Assembly: GCA_934518555.1 (NCBI GenBank)
Contig: CAKSXW010000021.1
Span: forward strand, 1-30,078
Length of the DNA stretch: 30,078 nt
Origin: an uncultured Faecalibacterium sp.
GTDB taxonomy: Bacteria; Bacillota; Clostridia; Oscillospirales; Ruminococcaceae
Direction: 5' to 3'
Part shown: in pieces, positions 1-7,392 of the stretch
How positions within the stretch are numbered: position 1 is the first letter of the stretch
How the letters are laid out: every line of letters begins with the position of its first letter
The notes under the pieces: model-generated
Seen by the model: only the letters and a program-made list of their open reading frames with translations
Database searches by the model: none
What the model was told of the DNA's origin: nothing
Position numbers and translations under genes: made by a program

Positions 1-39
1 CAGAAATGCCGCCAGCAGAACGCCGATTTGTTTTTTCAT
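1..39 (-). CDS. Start of an exported protein, cut by the window edge
   Basis: Only the first 13 codons are inside the window. They read MKKQIGVLLAAFL, which is a typical start of a signal peptide: a lysine pair followed by a hydrophobic stretch. An AGGTGG ribosome binding site lies just upstream and overlaps the stop codon of the preceding lipoprotein gene, with 3 bases between stop and start. The two genes are therefore almost certainly co-transcribed and translationally coupled. Function cannot be told from this fragment. Confidence 0.6.
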   Translation of the reverse strand, partial: MKKQIGVLLAAFL

Positions 40-42
40 CGT

Positions 43-861
43 TTACCACCTGTTGTTGAAGAGCAGGTCGGTGCCGTTCAGGCTCAGGGTACTTACGTCA
101 TCTCCCACATCGCCCGGGTGCTCATTCGGGATCAGCACAGCAGTGTCCTCGGTGCCGTCGTCCCAGAAAAGGCTTACGGTATCGCCGTCCACCATCCACT
201 GACCGGTATACACGCTGTCAGAATCAAAGCCGTAAACGCCGTCCCCCAGATCTTTCTGGCCATGCAGGATGAAGCCGTGGTTGGGGTAGAAGTTGAGGTA
301 CAGGTGCTCTTCGTCCAGCCGCCACTGCCGGTACATCAGCACGCAGGCGTTGTGCAGATCCTCGTCATCGGTGTAGTCGGAGCGGATGTAGTAGCTTTCA
401 AAGGAGCTTGCATTTCCGATCAGGAACGCTCTTCCGTCCTCGATGATCTCCACGCTGTTAAAGACATTCTCCTCCATATGAAGGCTCAGGAAAGGCACAT
501 CGTCCGGGCCGACGTCAAAGCCCTCAAAGTTGTAGGAGCACCCCAGCATGGGGTAGGCGGTGTAGGTGTCCTCGGTGGAGCCGTATTCCTCGTGCATTTC
601 CACCGTGCCGTCGGAATGGATCTGATACCAGTTTTCTGAGGTGTAGTCTCCTCGCTCATACCAGATCCAGTCGTCCAATGCCTCTCTCTGTTCATCACTC
701 AGCTGGGCCGCAGCGGCAGTATCCGGGCTTTGTGCCGAAGAGGCCGCTTCCTCCGCTGCCGAGCCGGAAGAAGGCTCCGCAACGTCTCCTCCGCAGGCAG
801 AAAGGCAGATGCTCAGCGCCAGCAGCAGGCTCAGGGCAGCAATGGTCTTTTTCTGTTTCAT
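43..861 (-). CDS. Putative lipoprotein of unknown function
   Basis: This encodes a 272-residue exported protein. The N-terminus has a Lys-rich start, a hydrophobic segment and a lipobox ending LSAC, so Cys23 should be lipidated and the protein anchored on the outer face of the membrane. A Ser/Ala/Glu-rich linker follows (about residues 27-60). The rest is acidic and rich in Tyr, Trp and Asp, with repeated short strand-like stretches such as YTGQWMVDGDTVSLFWDDG, suggesting a beta-rich extracellular domain. I do not recognise the family. The ATG at 861 was chosen because AGGAGG lies directly upstream and the signal peptide begins there. An upstream in-frame start would add a non-signal-like extension. 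The gene lies downstream of the LuxR-type regulator but behind a terminator, so separate expression is likely. Confidence 0.8.
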   Translation of the reverse strand: MKQKKTIAALSLLLALSICLSACGGDVAEPSSGSAAEEAASSAQSPDTAAAAQLSDEQREALDDWIWYERGDYTSENWYQIHSDGTVEMHEEYGSTEDTYTAYPMLGCSYNFEGFDVGPDDVPFLSLHMEENVFNSVEIIEDGRAFLIGNASSFESYYIRSDYTDDEDLHNACVLMYRQWRLDEEHLYLNFYPNHGFILHGQKDLGDGVYGFDSDSVYTGQWMVDGDTVSLFWDDGTEDTAVLIPNEHPGDVGDDVSTLSLNGTDLLFNNRW

Positions 862-908
862 GGTATTCCTCCTTCCTTTTTTCCGGGATTTTTGTTCAGA
901 TAAAACAA

Positions 909-947
909 AAAGATCCACGTTACACCTTTAATGTAGCGTAGATCTTT
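909..947 (-). terminator. Intrinsic terminator after the LuxR-type regulator
   Basis: AAAGATC pairs with GATCTTT at the base, and most of the intervening arms also pair, giving a stem of about 15 pairs with a small A/T-rich loop. Reading on the minus strand it is followed by CTTTTTGTTTTAT. It lies between the stop of the regulator gene and the start of the lipoprotein gene. Confidence 0.75.
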
Positions 948-969
948 CTGAAATGCTATTAACCTGAGG

Positions 970-3465
970 TTAGTATTTTTTTGCAAACAATTCTGCCAGC
1001 CGGGCACGCTTTGTGCGTGTGCCGCCGCCTATGCCCAGCTTGGAATAAAGCTGGTTGGTGTACTGCTTCACAGTGCCTTCAGAGAGGAACAGCCGGGCAG
1101 CGATCTCTTTGTTGGTGCAGCGGTCGGCAATGAGCCTTGCCAGCGTAAGCTCCCGTTCTGTCAGCCGGGCAGCCGCTTCGGGCAGTGCCTCGCTGCGGTT
1201 CAAGGCCCGGCAGCGTTCCTCCTGGGCTCTGCCCAGGGCAAGGATGCGCCGGACAGCGTCGGCATAGGGCCCCTCCTGCGCTGCCTCCAGCAAAGGCTCC
1301 AGGTACCGGAAGTTTTCTGCAAAGGGCACTACAAAGCCGTCCGGGGCGGCCTGAGCCAGAGCCTGTTCCAGCAGGCTGATTCCCTCATCCTGCCGGCCCA
1401 GCCGGGCACAGGCTGCCGCCATCTGGATCCGCAGATGCAGGGCCACAAGGTCATAGTGAAGGGCCTCGCACATGGCCAGCAGTCCCGGGCCGCGGCCCAG
1501 CACCCGTGCCCAGGCACCCTGTGCCAGATACACCTGATTTTCGATCAGCTCGATCATGGGCTTGCCGGGGGCCAGGGTGTTGACGGTATCCATGCGGTGG
1601 GCGGCGTACACCTCCGGGATGCTGTCTGTCTGCCCCCGCAGGGCGTAGTAATAGGCGCAGATGGCGTTGAACAGATTGCGCCATGCCATATTGTGCTGCC
1701 GGAGCATCTCTTCCCGCCGTACTTCCAGCGGGACCCGGGGCGTGTAGGGCCCGCAGAGGGACAGCCGCCACGCCAGAAAATCACAGCAGAGGGCCATATT
1801 GGTCTGACCGTTGCCCTCGATCTGTGCATAGGCACGCTCCAACAGGATCTGCGCATCGTCGAACCGCCCCTGCTGCAGATCCGCCTCTGCCCGCATGATG
1901 GTCTCCGCCCCCATGCCGTGCCCGTTGGTGATCTTATAATAGTGGGGCATACACTCATCCATCTCCGCCAGTTCCCGGTCCAGCTGACCGGGCTGACGGT
2001 GGAACATCATCAGCACCGAGGGAGAGCCGAAGGTCCATCCGCCGCTGTTCTGGATGCTGATGGCCGGGTGGGACATCTGTGCACTGGCGCTGCGGTGCAG
2101 GCGGCTCATGGCAGAGATATCATTGTACATGAGAAAGCTCAGGATCAGGTCGCACTCTCCCAGAAGGCTGCCTTTTTCTTCCTGAGACCACTCCGGATGC
2201 TCTGCCACCGTGGTCAGCAGAAGCTGCTTCAGCTCCATCATTTTGGGGATCTGCCGCCAGTTGAACATACAGCGCATCAGCACCAAAATGGCAAAGGGGT
2301 GCTGCTTGAGGGTCTCCACCGGGCAGCGACCCAGCCGTTCCAGCAGTTCCGCCGGGTCAAGGGAGGTCAGCAGGATCCCGGCATCCCGTTCAATGACCTG
2401 CAGCGCTGCATCGTAATCTTTGCACGCCTCGTAGGCAGTCAGGGCGTGGAGATACTGCCCCTTTGCCTCATACCACGCCCCGTACCGTTCCCGGCAGGCG
2501 TTCTGCTTTTCCGGTGCCAGCCGGGCAAACAGCCGCTCGGCACATTCCTTGAGCATATGGTGGAACCGGAAGGTCCTTCCGTCCGGCAGACGGGTCACGA
2601 AGGCATTCTGCTCGGTCAGGGTCAGCAGCATCTCCTCTGCCTCCGGCATTTCGGTCACAGCCCGTGCCATTTCCACCGTAAACTCATCCGCAAGCCCCAT
2701 CACAGCCAGAAACTCCTGCTTTCTCGCCGGCAGGTTTTCCAGCATGGCCGCTGCGAACATGGAGTAGATGTCTGCGTCCTCCCCCAGCAGGATGCCACGC
2801 TCCGCTAAAGAGTGGAGGTTCAGATAGATGGCAGAGAACCACCCCTCGCAGGAGCGCAGAAGGCTTTCCACCTGCGCCTCTGTCAGGTCTATGCCGCAGC
2901 GGTGGGCGTAGTGGGCAAGCTCCGTATGGTTGAGCCGCAGCTGCTCCTTGCCAATGCGGTGCAGGCGGTGCCCCAGCCGGAGGATCTCCTCTTTGGGCAG
3001 AAAGTTGTTCCGGCTTGCCACGATCAGATGGACATTCTCCGGCAGGCGGTTTGCCAGCCCACACAAGAACTTTGCCGTCTTTTCGTCCTTTAGCAGGTGG
3101 AAATCATCCAGAAACAGGTAGCAGGGCGTGTTCCCTGCCAGCACCATGCACAAATCATCCATCAGCTGGGCCGCACTGCTGGCATCTTCCGGGTATTCGC
3201 AGCCTGCCAGGGCCGTCAGCCCTGCTGCCCCAAAAGCATTCTGTACGCTTTTCCAAAAGATAGAGCGATTGTCGGAGTAAATATTCACTCGCAGGATGAC
3301 TGCATTTTCCGTCTGCCTGCGCTGGTTCAAAAACCAGTTGACCGCCGTGGTCTTGCCATAACCCATGGGAGCCACCACCGCCGTCAGTGTGCTGGCCGGG
3401 ATGGGGCGCAGGGTCTCCTGCACCCGCTCGGAAATATAGATCGCATTCAGGTCCAGCTTCCGCAT
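970..3465 (-). CDS. MalT/LuxR-family ATP-dependent transcriptional regulator
   Basis: This encodes 831 residues with the architecture of the LAL/MalT class of STAND regulators. The N-terminal NTPase has a Walker A motif APMGYGKTT at about residues 32-40 and a Walker B-like LFLDDFHLL near residue 110. A long helical, TPR-like middle follows. The C-terminus is a LuxR helix-turn-helix with LTERELTLARLIADR and the recognition segment NKEIAARLFLSEGTVKQY. Such proteins are switched on by ligand and ATP and then oligomerise on promoters; the inducer here is unknown. The ATG at 3465 has AAGGAG eight bases upstream; an ATG seven codons earlier is less well placed. Flanking genes encode exported proteins, which could be targets (inference). 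Its own terminator follows at 909-947. Confidence 0.9.
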   Translation of the reverse strand: MRKLDLNAIYISERVQETLRPIPASTLTAVVAPMGYGKTTAVNWFLNQRRQTENAVILRVNIYSDNRSIFWKSVQNAFGAAGLTALAGCEYPEDASSAAQLMDDLCMVLAGNTPCYLFLDDFHLLKDEKTAKFLCGLANRLPENVHLIVASRNNFLPKEEILRLGHRLHRIGKEQLRLNHTELAHYAHRCGIDLTEAQVESLLRSCEGWFSAIYLNLHSLAERGILLGEDADIYSMFAAAMLENLPARKQEFLAVMGLADEFTVEMARAVTEMPEAEEMLLTLTEQNAFVTRLPDGRTFRFHHMLKECAERLFARLAPEKQNACRERYGAWYEAKGQYLHALTAYEACKDYDAALQVIERDAGILLTSLDPAELLERLGRCPVETLKQHPFAILVLMRCMFNWRQIPKMMELKQLLLTTVAEHPEWSQEEKGSLLGECDLILSFLMYNDISAMSRLHRSASAQMSHPAISIQNSGGWTFGSPSVLMMFHRQPGQLDRELAEMDECMPHYYKITNGHGMGAETIMRAEADLQQGRFDDAQILLERAYAQIEGNGQTNMALCCDFLAWRLSLCGPYTPRVPLEVRREEMLRQHNMAWRNLFNAICAYYYALRGQTDSIPEVYAAHRMDTVNTLAPGKPMIELIENQVYLAQGAWARVLGRGPGLLAMCEALHYDLVALHLRIQMAAACARLGRQDEGISLLEQALAQAAPDGFVVPFAENFRYLEPLLEAAQEGPYADAVRRILALGRAQEERCRALNRSEALPEAAARLTERELTLARLIADRCTNKEIAARLFLSEGTVKQYTNQLYSKLGIGGGTRTKRARLAELFAKKY

Positions 3466-3514
3466 CGTTTCTGCTCCTTTTCCCATCCTGAGACGGGTAT
3501 GTTCCTTTAAACGC

Positions 3515-3523
3515 AGTATACCA
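3515..3523 (-). promoter_or_regulatory. Extended -10 promoter for the LuxR-type regulator
   Basis: On the minus strand the sequence reads TGGTATACT, a TGn extended -10 with hexamer TATACT, about 50 bases upstream of the chosen start codon. No good -35 is present, which is common for extended -10 promoters. Confidence 0.45.
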
Positions 3524-3609
3524 TAAATCAGAAAAAGGTGCATCTTGTTTTTCTTCCAGTTCGTCCCAGCAGAATGCGCCCACAAAGGCCTATGGGTCCA
3601 TAAAAGGCA

Positions 3610-3640
3610 AAGCGCCCTGCCGTGTCCCGGCAGGGCGTTT
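3610..3640 (-). terminator. Intrinsic terminator, 10-bp GC stem
   Basis: CGCCCTGCCG (3613-3622) pairs with CGGCAGGGCG (3628-3637) around a 5-base loop, and A/T flanks extend the stem. It lies 20-50 bases past the stop of the secreted-protein gene at 3663. The tail is T-rich on both strands, so it may also stop readthrough in the opposite direction. Confidence 0.75.
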
Positions 3641-3662
3641 TGCTTGATGCGTGATAGCGTTT

Positions 3663-4139
3663 TTACTCTGCAATGGGCATGGTCTGATAGAACCAATCTG
3701 CGATGGCCTTGCGGGTGTTGGAGAAGAACTTCTTCACCGGGCAGGCAGCACTGCGTGCCTCCTGCTCCAGATCTGTGCCTGCAGGGAAGTTGCGGATGAC
3801 GGTATATGCCACCGACTGGGGCGGCAGCGACATCATCACAGCTTGGTCGTGCACCACACAGATCTGCTCACCTACTGCAAGGGTAGCAGGGTCGGAACTG
3901 GTCTTTTCATCATGGTCCTGCCAGACGGTGCTGTCGGTGACGATCATCTCATAGGATTCCTGATCTTCTGCGGACACCAGAACCGTCTCCACGGTGCCGT
4001 CCTCGGTGCGGCTGATGCTTTCTACGGTGCCGTAGTAGTAGAGCCGCTTGGAAAACAGTGCCGAGGCAGAGGGCAGTGCGCTGACGCTGAGCAGCAGCAC
4101 TGCAAGCAGACAAACGAACGTGCGACTGGTCTTTTTCAT
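3663..4139 (-). CDS. Small secreted protein of unknown function
   Basis: This encodes 158 residues. The first 28 form a signal peptide (MKKTSRT, then a run of Leu/Val/Ser ending SASA), and no lipobox Cys is seen, so the protein is probably secreted or attached by other means. The mature part starts near LFSKRLYYYGTVESISR and looks like a small beta domain (GTVETVLVSAEDQESYEMIVTD), followed by a C-terminal helical region containing a Cys. I do not recognise the family. The start was chosen for the GGAGG site and signal peptide. The gene stands alone between two terminated units, with its own terminator at 3610-3640. Confidence 0.75.
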   Translation of the reverse strand: MKKTSRTFVCLLAVLLLSVSALPSASALFSKRLYYYGTVESISRTEDGTVETVLVSAEDQESYEMIVTDSTVWQDHDEKTSSDPATLAVGEQICVVHDQAVMMSLPPQSVAYTVIRNFPAGTDLEQEARSAACPVKKFFSNTRKAIADWFYQTMPIAE

Positions 4140-4194
4140 AAAAAGCCTCCATTTTTCATGTTGCAGCGGAGTGTACGGCACTCCCGGATGCCTT

Positions 4195-4203
4195 ATTTTA
4201 CCA
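4195..4203 (-). promoter_or_regulatory. Possible extended -10 promoter
   Basis: The minus strand reads TGGTAAAAT about 55 bases upstream of the secreted-protein start. It fits a TGn extended -10. A second weaker hexamer (TACACT) lies closer to the gene, so the choice is uncertain. Confidence 0.3.
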
Positions 4204-4305
4204 CACCTGCCGTTGGATTTCTATATCCAGGCTTAACGGGCCAGGAAGCATGGCAAAAAAGCAGCTGCGTAATAGGTTCTGCCGGGGCCGTTACGGCTGG
4301 GCCTT

Positions 4306-5160
4306 TCAGGTCTTGGGCTGGTACCGGATGCTGGATACATTATAAATGGTCACAAAGGCCTTGGGGTCCTCCCGGTTGATGAAGTTCATCAGCTTCTGGT
4401 ACTCGCTTTTGTCTACGATAGTAATGATCTCGTTGTGCTTTTCAAAGTTGTATGCGCCTATGGCCTCATACATGGTGGCACCGCTGTGCAGGTCCTCGAT
4501 GATAAACTTCCGGAGGGCCTCCTCCTTTTCGGTGATGATGCAGACCCGGCGTTTGATGCTGTTGTCAAAGATGAAATGGTCCAGCACTATTCCGTTGAAG
4601 TAGGTGCCCAGGATACTCAGCACCACGGTCTTTTTATCGTAGACCAGGGCAGCCGAAAGAGACACGCACATTCCTGCAAGGGACATGGCTTTTCCCAGCT
4701 CCATGTGCAGGTACTTGTTCAGGATCTTGGCCACGATGTCCAGTCCACCGGAGGATGCATTCCGGTTGAAAAGGATGCTCAGACCGATGCTGACCACCAG
4801 GATGTAGCAGACCACATCCAGCTCCTGGCTGCCGGTGATGGACTCGGCGTTGGGGAACAGCTTTTCAAAAAGCCCCAGGAACACCGACAGCAGGATGCTG
4901 GTGTAAATGGTCTTGGCGCCAAACTCCTTTCCGCAGGTGAAAAAACCGATGATCAACAGGATGGTGTTCAGGATCATGGTAATGGCCGACAGGGGCAGAG
5001 GCACAAAATTGGACAGCACGATGCCCAGGCCGGAAATGCTGCTGATGGATGTGTGGCTGGGCACCAGAAAAAAGTAAACTGCTGCCGCAATGATGGCAAC
5101 GGCCCCGGTAAGCACCAGGCCTTCCTTTGCCAGCTCCTTGGAATTCAACTTTTTGTTCAT
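4306..5160 (-). CDS. YitT family membrane protein with C-terminal DUF2179 domain
   Basis: This encodes 284 residues. Five to six hydrophobic segments span about residues 15-190, including the family-typical NRNASSGGLDIVAK stretch. A soluble C-terminal domain (about residues 205-280, with EKEEALRKFI and GATMYEAIGAYNFEKHNEI) matches the DUF2179 domain that closes YitT proteins. Length is normal for the family. The biochemical role of YitT proteins is not established; they sit in the cytoplasmic membrane and the C-terminal domain resembles a small regulatory or binding domain. GGAGGAG immediately precedes the ATG at 5160; an upstream in-frame start would bypass this site. The gene is monocistronic in layout. 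Confidence 0.9.
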   Translation of the reverse strand: MNKKLNSKELAKEGLVLTGAVAIIAAAVYFFLVPSHTSISSISGLGIVLSNFVPLPLSAITMILNTILLIIGFFTCGKEFGAKTIYTSILLSVFLGLFEKLFPNAESITGSQELDVVCYILVVSIGLSILFNRNASSGGLDIVAKILNKYLHMELGKAMSLAGMCVSLSAALVYDKKTVVLSILGTYFNGIVLDHFIFDNSIKRRVCIITEKEEALRKFIIEDLHSGATMYEAIGAYNFEKHNEIITIVDKSEYQKLMNFINREDPKAFVTIYNVSSIRYQPKT

Positions 5161-5194
5161 TTCTTCTCCTCCAAACATTCCGTGTGGTATGGGT

Positions 5195-5223
5195 AGTATA
5201 ACATAAGCCGTGCAAACAAGGAA
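5195..5223 (-). promoter_or_regulatory. Sigma-A type promoter for the yitT-like gene
   Basis: The -10 is TATACT (5195-5200 on the minus strand). A weak -35, TTCCTT, lies 17 bases upstream. The predicted start of transcription is about 25 bases before the ribosome binding site. Confidence 0.4.
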
Positions 5224-5256
5224 GAGCCTCCCGGCTGCCGCTGCCTTTTGTGCCGC

Positions 5257-5297
5257 AAAAAGCGCAGCTTCCGTCCACCGGGAACAGAAGCTGCGCC
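5257..5297 (-). terminator. Intrinsic terminator of the redox operon
   Basis: GCGCAGCTTC (5262-5271) pairs with GAAGCTGCGC (5287-5296), and on the minus strand the stem is followed by TTTTTG. It lies about 50 bases past the stop of the TlpA-like gene. Confidence 0.8.
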
Positions 5298-5346
5298 TTT
5301 TATGGTCTATGGAGGTTCCCTGCTCTGCAGGGAGAAATGGAGATGC

Positions 5347-6216
5347 TTACTTTGCGCTGTCCTTTGCCAGGGCCTGGTCGATGGTCTTTTGGAGAGCTGC
5401 CAGGTTCTCCTCCTTGTCGATGCCTCCCAGCAGGGGCTGGCCCACTACATTGCCCTCCCGGTCAAAGACATAGGTGGTGGGGAAGGCCATGATCCCCAGT
5501 GCAAAGGTGCCGGCCTCGCTGTTGGCGTCAAAGTAGATGTTGCGGTAGTCGGCCCCTGCAGCGGCCAGCAGCCGCTTGGCCTCCTCAATACCCTGCTGGT
5601 TGCCGTCCAGGGTCTCGGTGTTGATGCCGATAAGCTGGCCTCCCTGCTCCTTTACCTTGCTGCTGAGGGCCTGCAGGTCATCCAACTCCTCCACGCAGGG
5701 CTTGCAGCCGTTGAACCAGAAATTCACCACCGTAAAGGCGCTGTTGGCAAACAGGCTGTTGTCCACCGGGTTGCCCTCCAGGTCACTGCCCTGGAACTGG
5801 GGGAAGGCGTTGCCCTGGGCAGCGGCTCCGGTGGAGGCAGCGGTGTCACTGGCGGCAAGGCCAGCGATCTTTTCCTCGATGTCCCGGATCTTTTCGGCGT
5901 CGGCGGTCAGGGTCTTGTACTCCTCCTCCGAGAACTGATCCTTGGCCTTTTCCACGGCATTCAGCAGAAAATCGCCGTAGTTGCTGCCCAGGGTCTCCTC
6001 GGTGACGTTCTTATCCATGGAGGCAAAAACCTTTTCCCACAGGGTGTCGTTGGCGGCCAGGATCTGGTTTTCCTCCTCCAGGTAGTCGGCCTCGGTCTTG
6101 GTCTCTGCCTTGCTGGCAGCCTCCGAAGTGGAGGAAGAAGGGGTCTGGCCGCAGGCAGCCAGGGAGAACAGCAGCACCAGGCTGAGCAGCAGAGCAATGA
6201 TAGCATTTCGTTTCAT
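5347..6216 (-). CDS. TlpA/thioredoxin-fold lipoprotein
   Basis: This encodes 289 residues. A lipoprotein signal peptide ends SLAAC, so Cys22 should be lipidated. Residues 40-125 form a charged helical segment not present in plain TlpA proteins. A thioredoxin-like domain follows (about 135-285) with the active site CKPC at 171-174 in NFWFNGCKPCVEE and the cis-proline loop AFPTTYVFD (Pro246). Proteins of this type reduce or oxidise disulfides outside the cytoplasmic membrane. The start overlaps the stop of the upstream Fe-S gene by four bases (ATGA), indicating translational coupling. Together with the CXXC peptide and the polyferredoxin it forms a three-gene unit, in which it is probably the terminal thiol-active partner (inference). 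Confidence 0.92.
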   Translation of the reverse strand: MKRNAIIALLLSLVLLFSLAACGQTPSSSTSEAASKAETKTEADYLEEENQILAANDTLWEKVFASMDKNVTEETLGSNYGDFLLNAVEKAKDQFSEEEYKTLTADAEKIRDIEEKIAGLAASDTAASTGAAAQGNAFPQFQGSDLEGNPVDNSLFANSAFTVVNFWFNGCKPCVEELDDLQALSSKVKEQGGQLIGINTETLDGNQQGIEEAKRLLAAAGADYRNIYFDANSEAGTFALGIMAFPTTYVFDREGNVVGQPLLGGIDKEENLAALQKTIDQALAKDSAK

Positions 6217-7118
6217 GAGTTGACTCCTTTGTTGATGTTAGGATCGGTCTCCGGGGCAGAGCGGTCGCCCAGCCCGAATCTGTATTGGATGGCTTCCGTG
6301 GGGCAGGCGTTGATGCACATCCCACAGCGGATGCATTCCGCATGGTTGGGGGTTTTGGTGATGTCCACGTCCATTTTGCAGGCCTTTGCACAGGCCCCGC
6401 AGGACACGCATTTGCCGGGGTCCACCTGCATCTGGAACATGGACACCTGGTTCAGCAGGGCGTAAAAAGCCCCCAGAGGGCACAGCCATTTGCAGAAGGG
6501 GCGGTAGAAGAACACGCTGCCCAGCACCACCGCCAGCAGGATGCAGGCCTTCCAGGTAAACAGCTTGCCCAGGGCCGCACGGATGCCTGCGTTGGTCAGG
6601 GACAGGGGGATGGCCCCTTCCAGCACCCCCTGAGGGCAGAGGTACTTGCAGAAGAAGGGGTCCCCCATGCCCATGGAGTTCACCGCCAACGCCGGCAGCA
6701 GCACCACCATCACCAGCAGGATGCCGTACTTCAGGTACCGCAGAGGCTTTAGCTTTTTGGTGGAGAGCTTAGGGGACGGGATCTTATGCAGCAGCTCCTG
6801 GAACCACCCAAAGGGGCAGAGAAAGCCGCAGATGAACCGGCCCAGCACCACCCCCAGCAGGATCAGCATTCCGGTGATGTAGTAGGAGAACCGGAACTTG
6901 GAGGACCCCACCACCGCCTGAAAGGCGCCGATGGGGCAGGCCCCGGCGGCACCGGGGCAGGAATAGCAGTTGAGCCCCGGCACACAGAGGTGCTTGCCTG
7001 CCCCCTGGTACAGGGTCCCTTTTGCAAAATTAGGCAGGTGCAGGTTGGTCAGCAGGGTGGCCCCTGCCTGGACCCAGCCCCGGAACCTGGCCAGAAACGG
7101 TCGATTTTTCTTATCCAA
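6213..7118 (-). CDS. Polytopic 4Fe-4S membrane protein (NapH/polyferredoxin type)
   Basis: With the chosen TTG start this is 301 residues. It has four or five membrane segments (about 78-100, 132-150, 190-207 and shorter ones). Three CxxxCP repeats lie at membrane borders: CGFLCP (97-102), CKYLCP (157-162) and CKWLCP (209-214). The N-terminal loop has Cys45, Cys51, Cys54 and Cys61. Two classical 4Fe-4S ferredoxin motifs are at 237-247 (CVSCGACAKAC) and 262-272 (CIRCGMCINAC). Such proteins carry electrons across or along the membrane. The TTG at 7118 overlaps the end of the CXXC-peptide gene and has GGAG ten bases upstream; a GTG three codons earlier is possible. Its stop overlaps the ATG of the TlpA-like gene. 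Confidence 0.9.
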   Translation of the reverse strand: MDKKNRPFLARFRGWVQAGATLLTNLHLPNFAKGTLYQGAGKHLCVPGLNCYSCPGAAGACPIGAFQAVVGSSKFRFSYYITGMLILLGVVLGRFICGFLCPFGWFQELLHKIPSPKLSTKKLKPLRYLKYGILLVMVVLLPALAVNSMGMGDPFFCKYLCPQGVLEGAIPLSLTNAGIRAALGKLFTWKACILLAVVLGSVFFYRPFCKWLCPLGAFYALLNQVSMFQMQVDPGKCVSCGACAKACKMDVDITKTPNHAECIRCGMCINACPTEAIQYRFGLGDRSAPETDPNINKGVNS

Positions 7119-7254
7119 TGCCCACACACTCCATACACAGCCGGATGGCCTTTGAAAATACGGTAGCAGCCTCGCCACGCCACAGGCCAAAGAGGATCAT
7201 CAGCACCCCGGCGGCCAGCAAAAGCAGCTGCACTTGTTTTTTTGTTCGGAACAT
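7111..7254 (-). CDS. 47-residue CXXC membrane peptide, CD1871A type
   Basis: A short gene with a perfect AGGAGG site before its ATG. The product has a basic start (MFRTKKQ), one hydrophobic helix (about residues 8-25), then GLWRGEA and a tail ending CMECVGIG with Cys40 and Cys43. This matches my memory of the small CD1871A family of CXXC proteins found in clostridia beside 4Fe-4S membrane proteins and thioredoxin-like proteins. Its stop overlaps the start of the polyferredoxin gene, making it the first gene of the operon. The exposed CXXC is likely to exchange electrons or thiols with the neighbours (inference). It is easily missed by gene callers because the polyferredoxin reading frame runs through the same bases. 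Confidence 0.85.
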   Translation of the reverse strand: MFRTKKQVQLLLLAAGVLMILFGLWRGEAATVFSKAIRLCMECVGIG

Positions 7255-7281
7255 GGTTGCCTCCTGTTGTTTGATGGCACC

Positions 7282-7287
7282 AGTATA
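7282..7287 (-). promoter_or_regulatory. Probable -10 of the redox operon
   Basis: TATACT on the minus strand, 28 bases upstream of the first start codon. No recognisable -35 is found at the proper distance, so an activator, possibly the divergently encoded response regulator, may be needed (inference). Confidence 0.35.
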
Positions 7288-7341
7288 CCCCCCAGGGCAT
7301 AAAATTTCTGCTAAGAAAAACTTAACACAAATCTTATCCCC

Positions 7342-7363
7342 TTCTGCTACAATCTGTTATAAT
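7342..7363 (+). promoter_or_regulatory. Extended -10 promoter for the two-component genes, with flanking direct repeat
   Basis: TGTTATAAT (7355-7363) is a perfect extended -10. There is no clear -35. The 8-base word TTCTGCTA occurs at 7306-7313 and again at 7342-7349, and CTTA words are spaced 12 bases apart between them (7321 and 7333). Such tandem words are typical of OmpR-class regulator sites, so autoregulation and control of the divergent operon are plausible. Confidence 0.5.
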
Positions 7364-7392
7364 GAAGAAAAACAAATCAGATGGAGGCTCTC

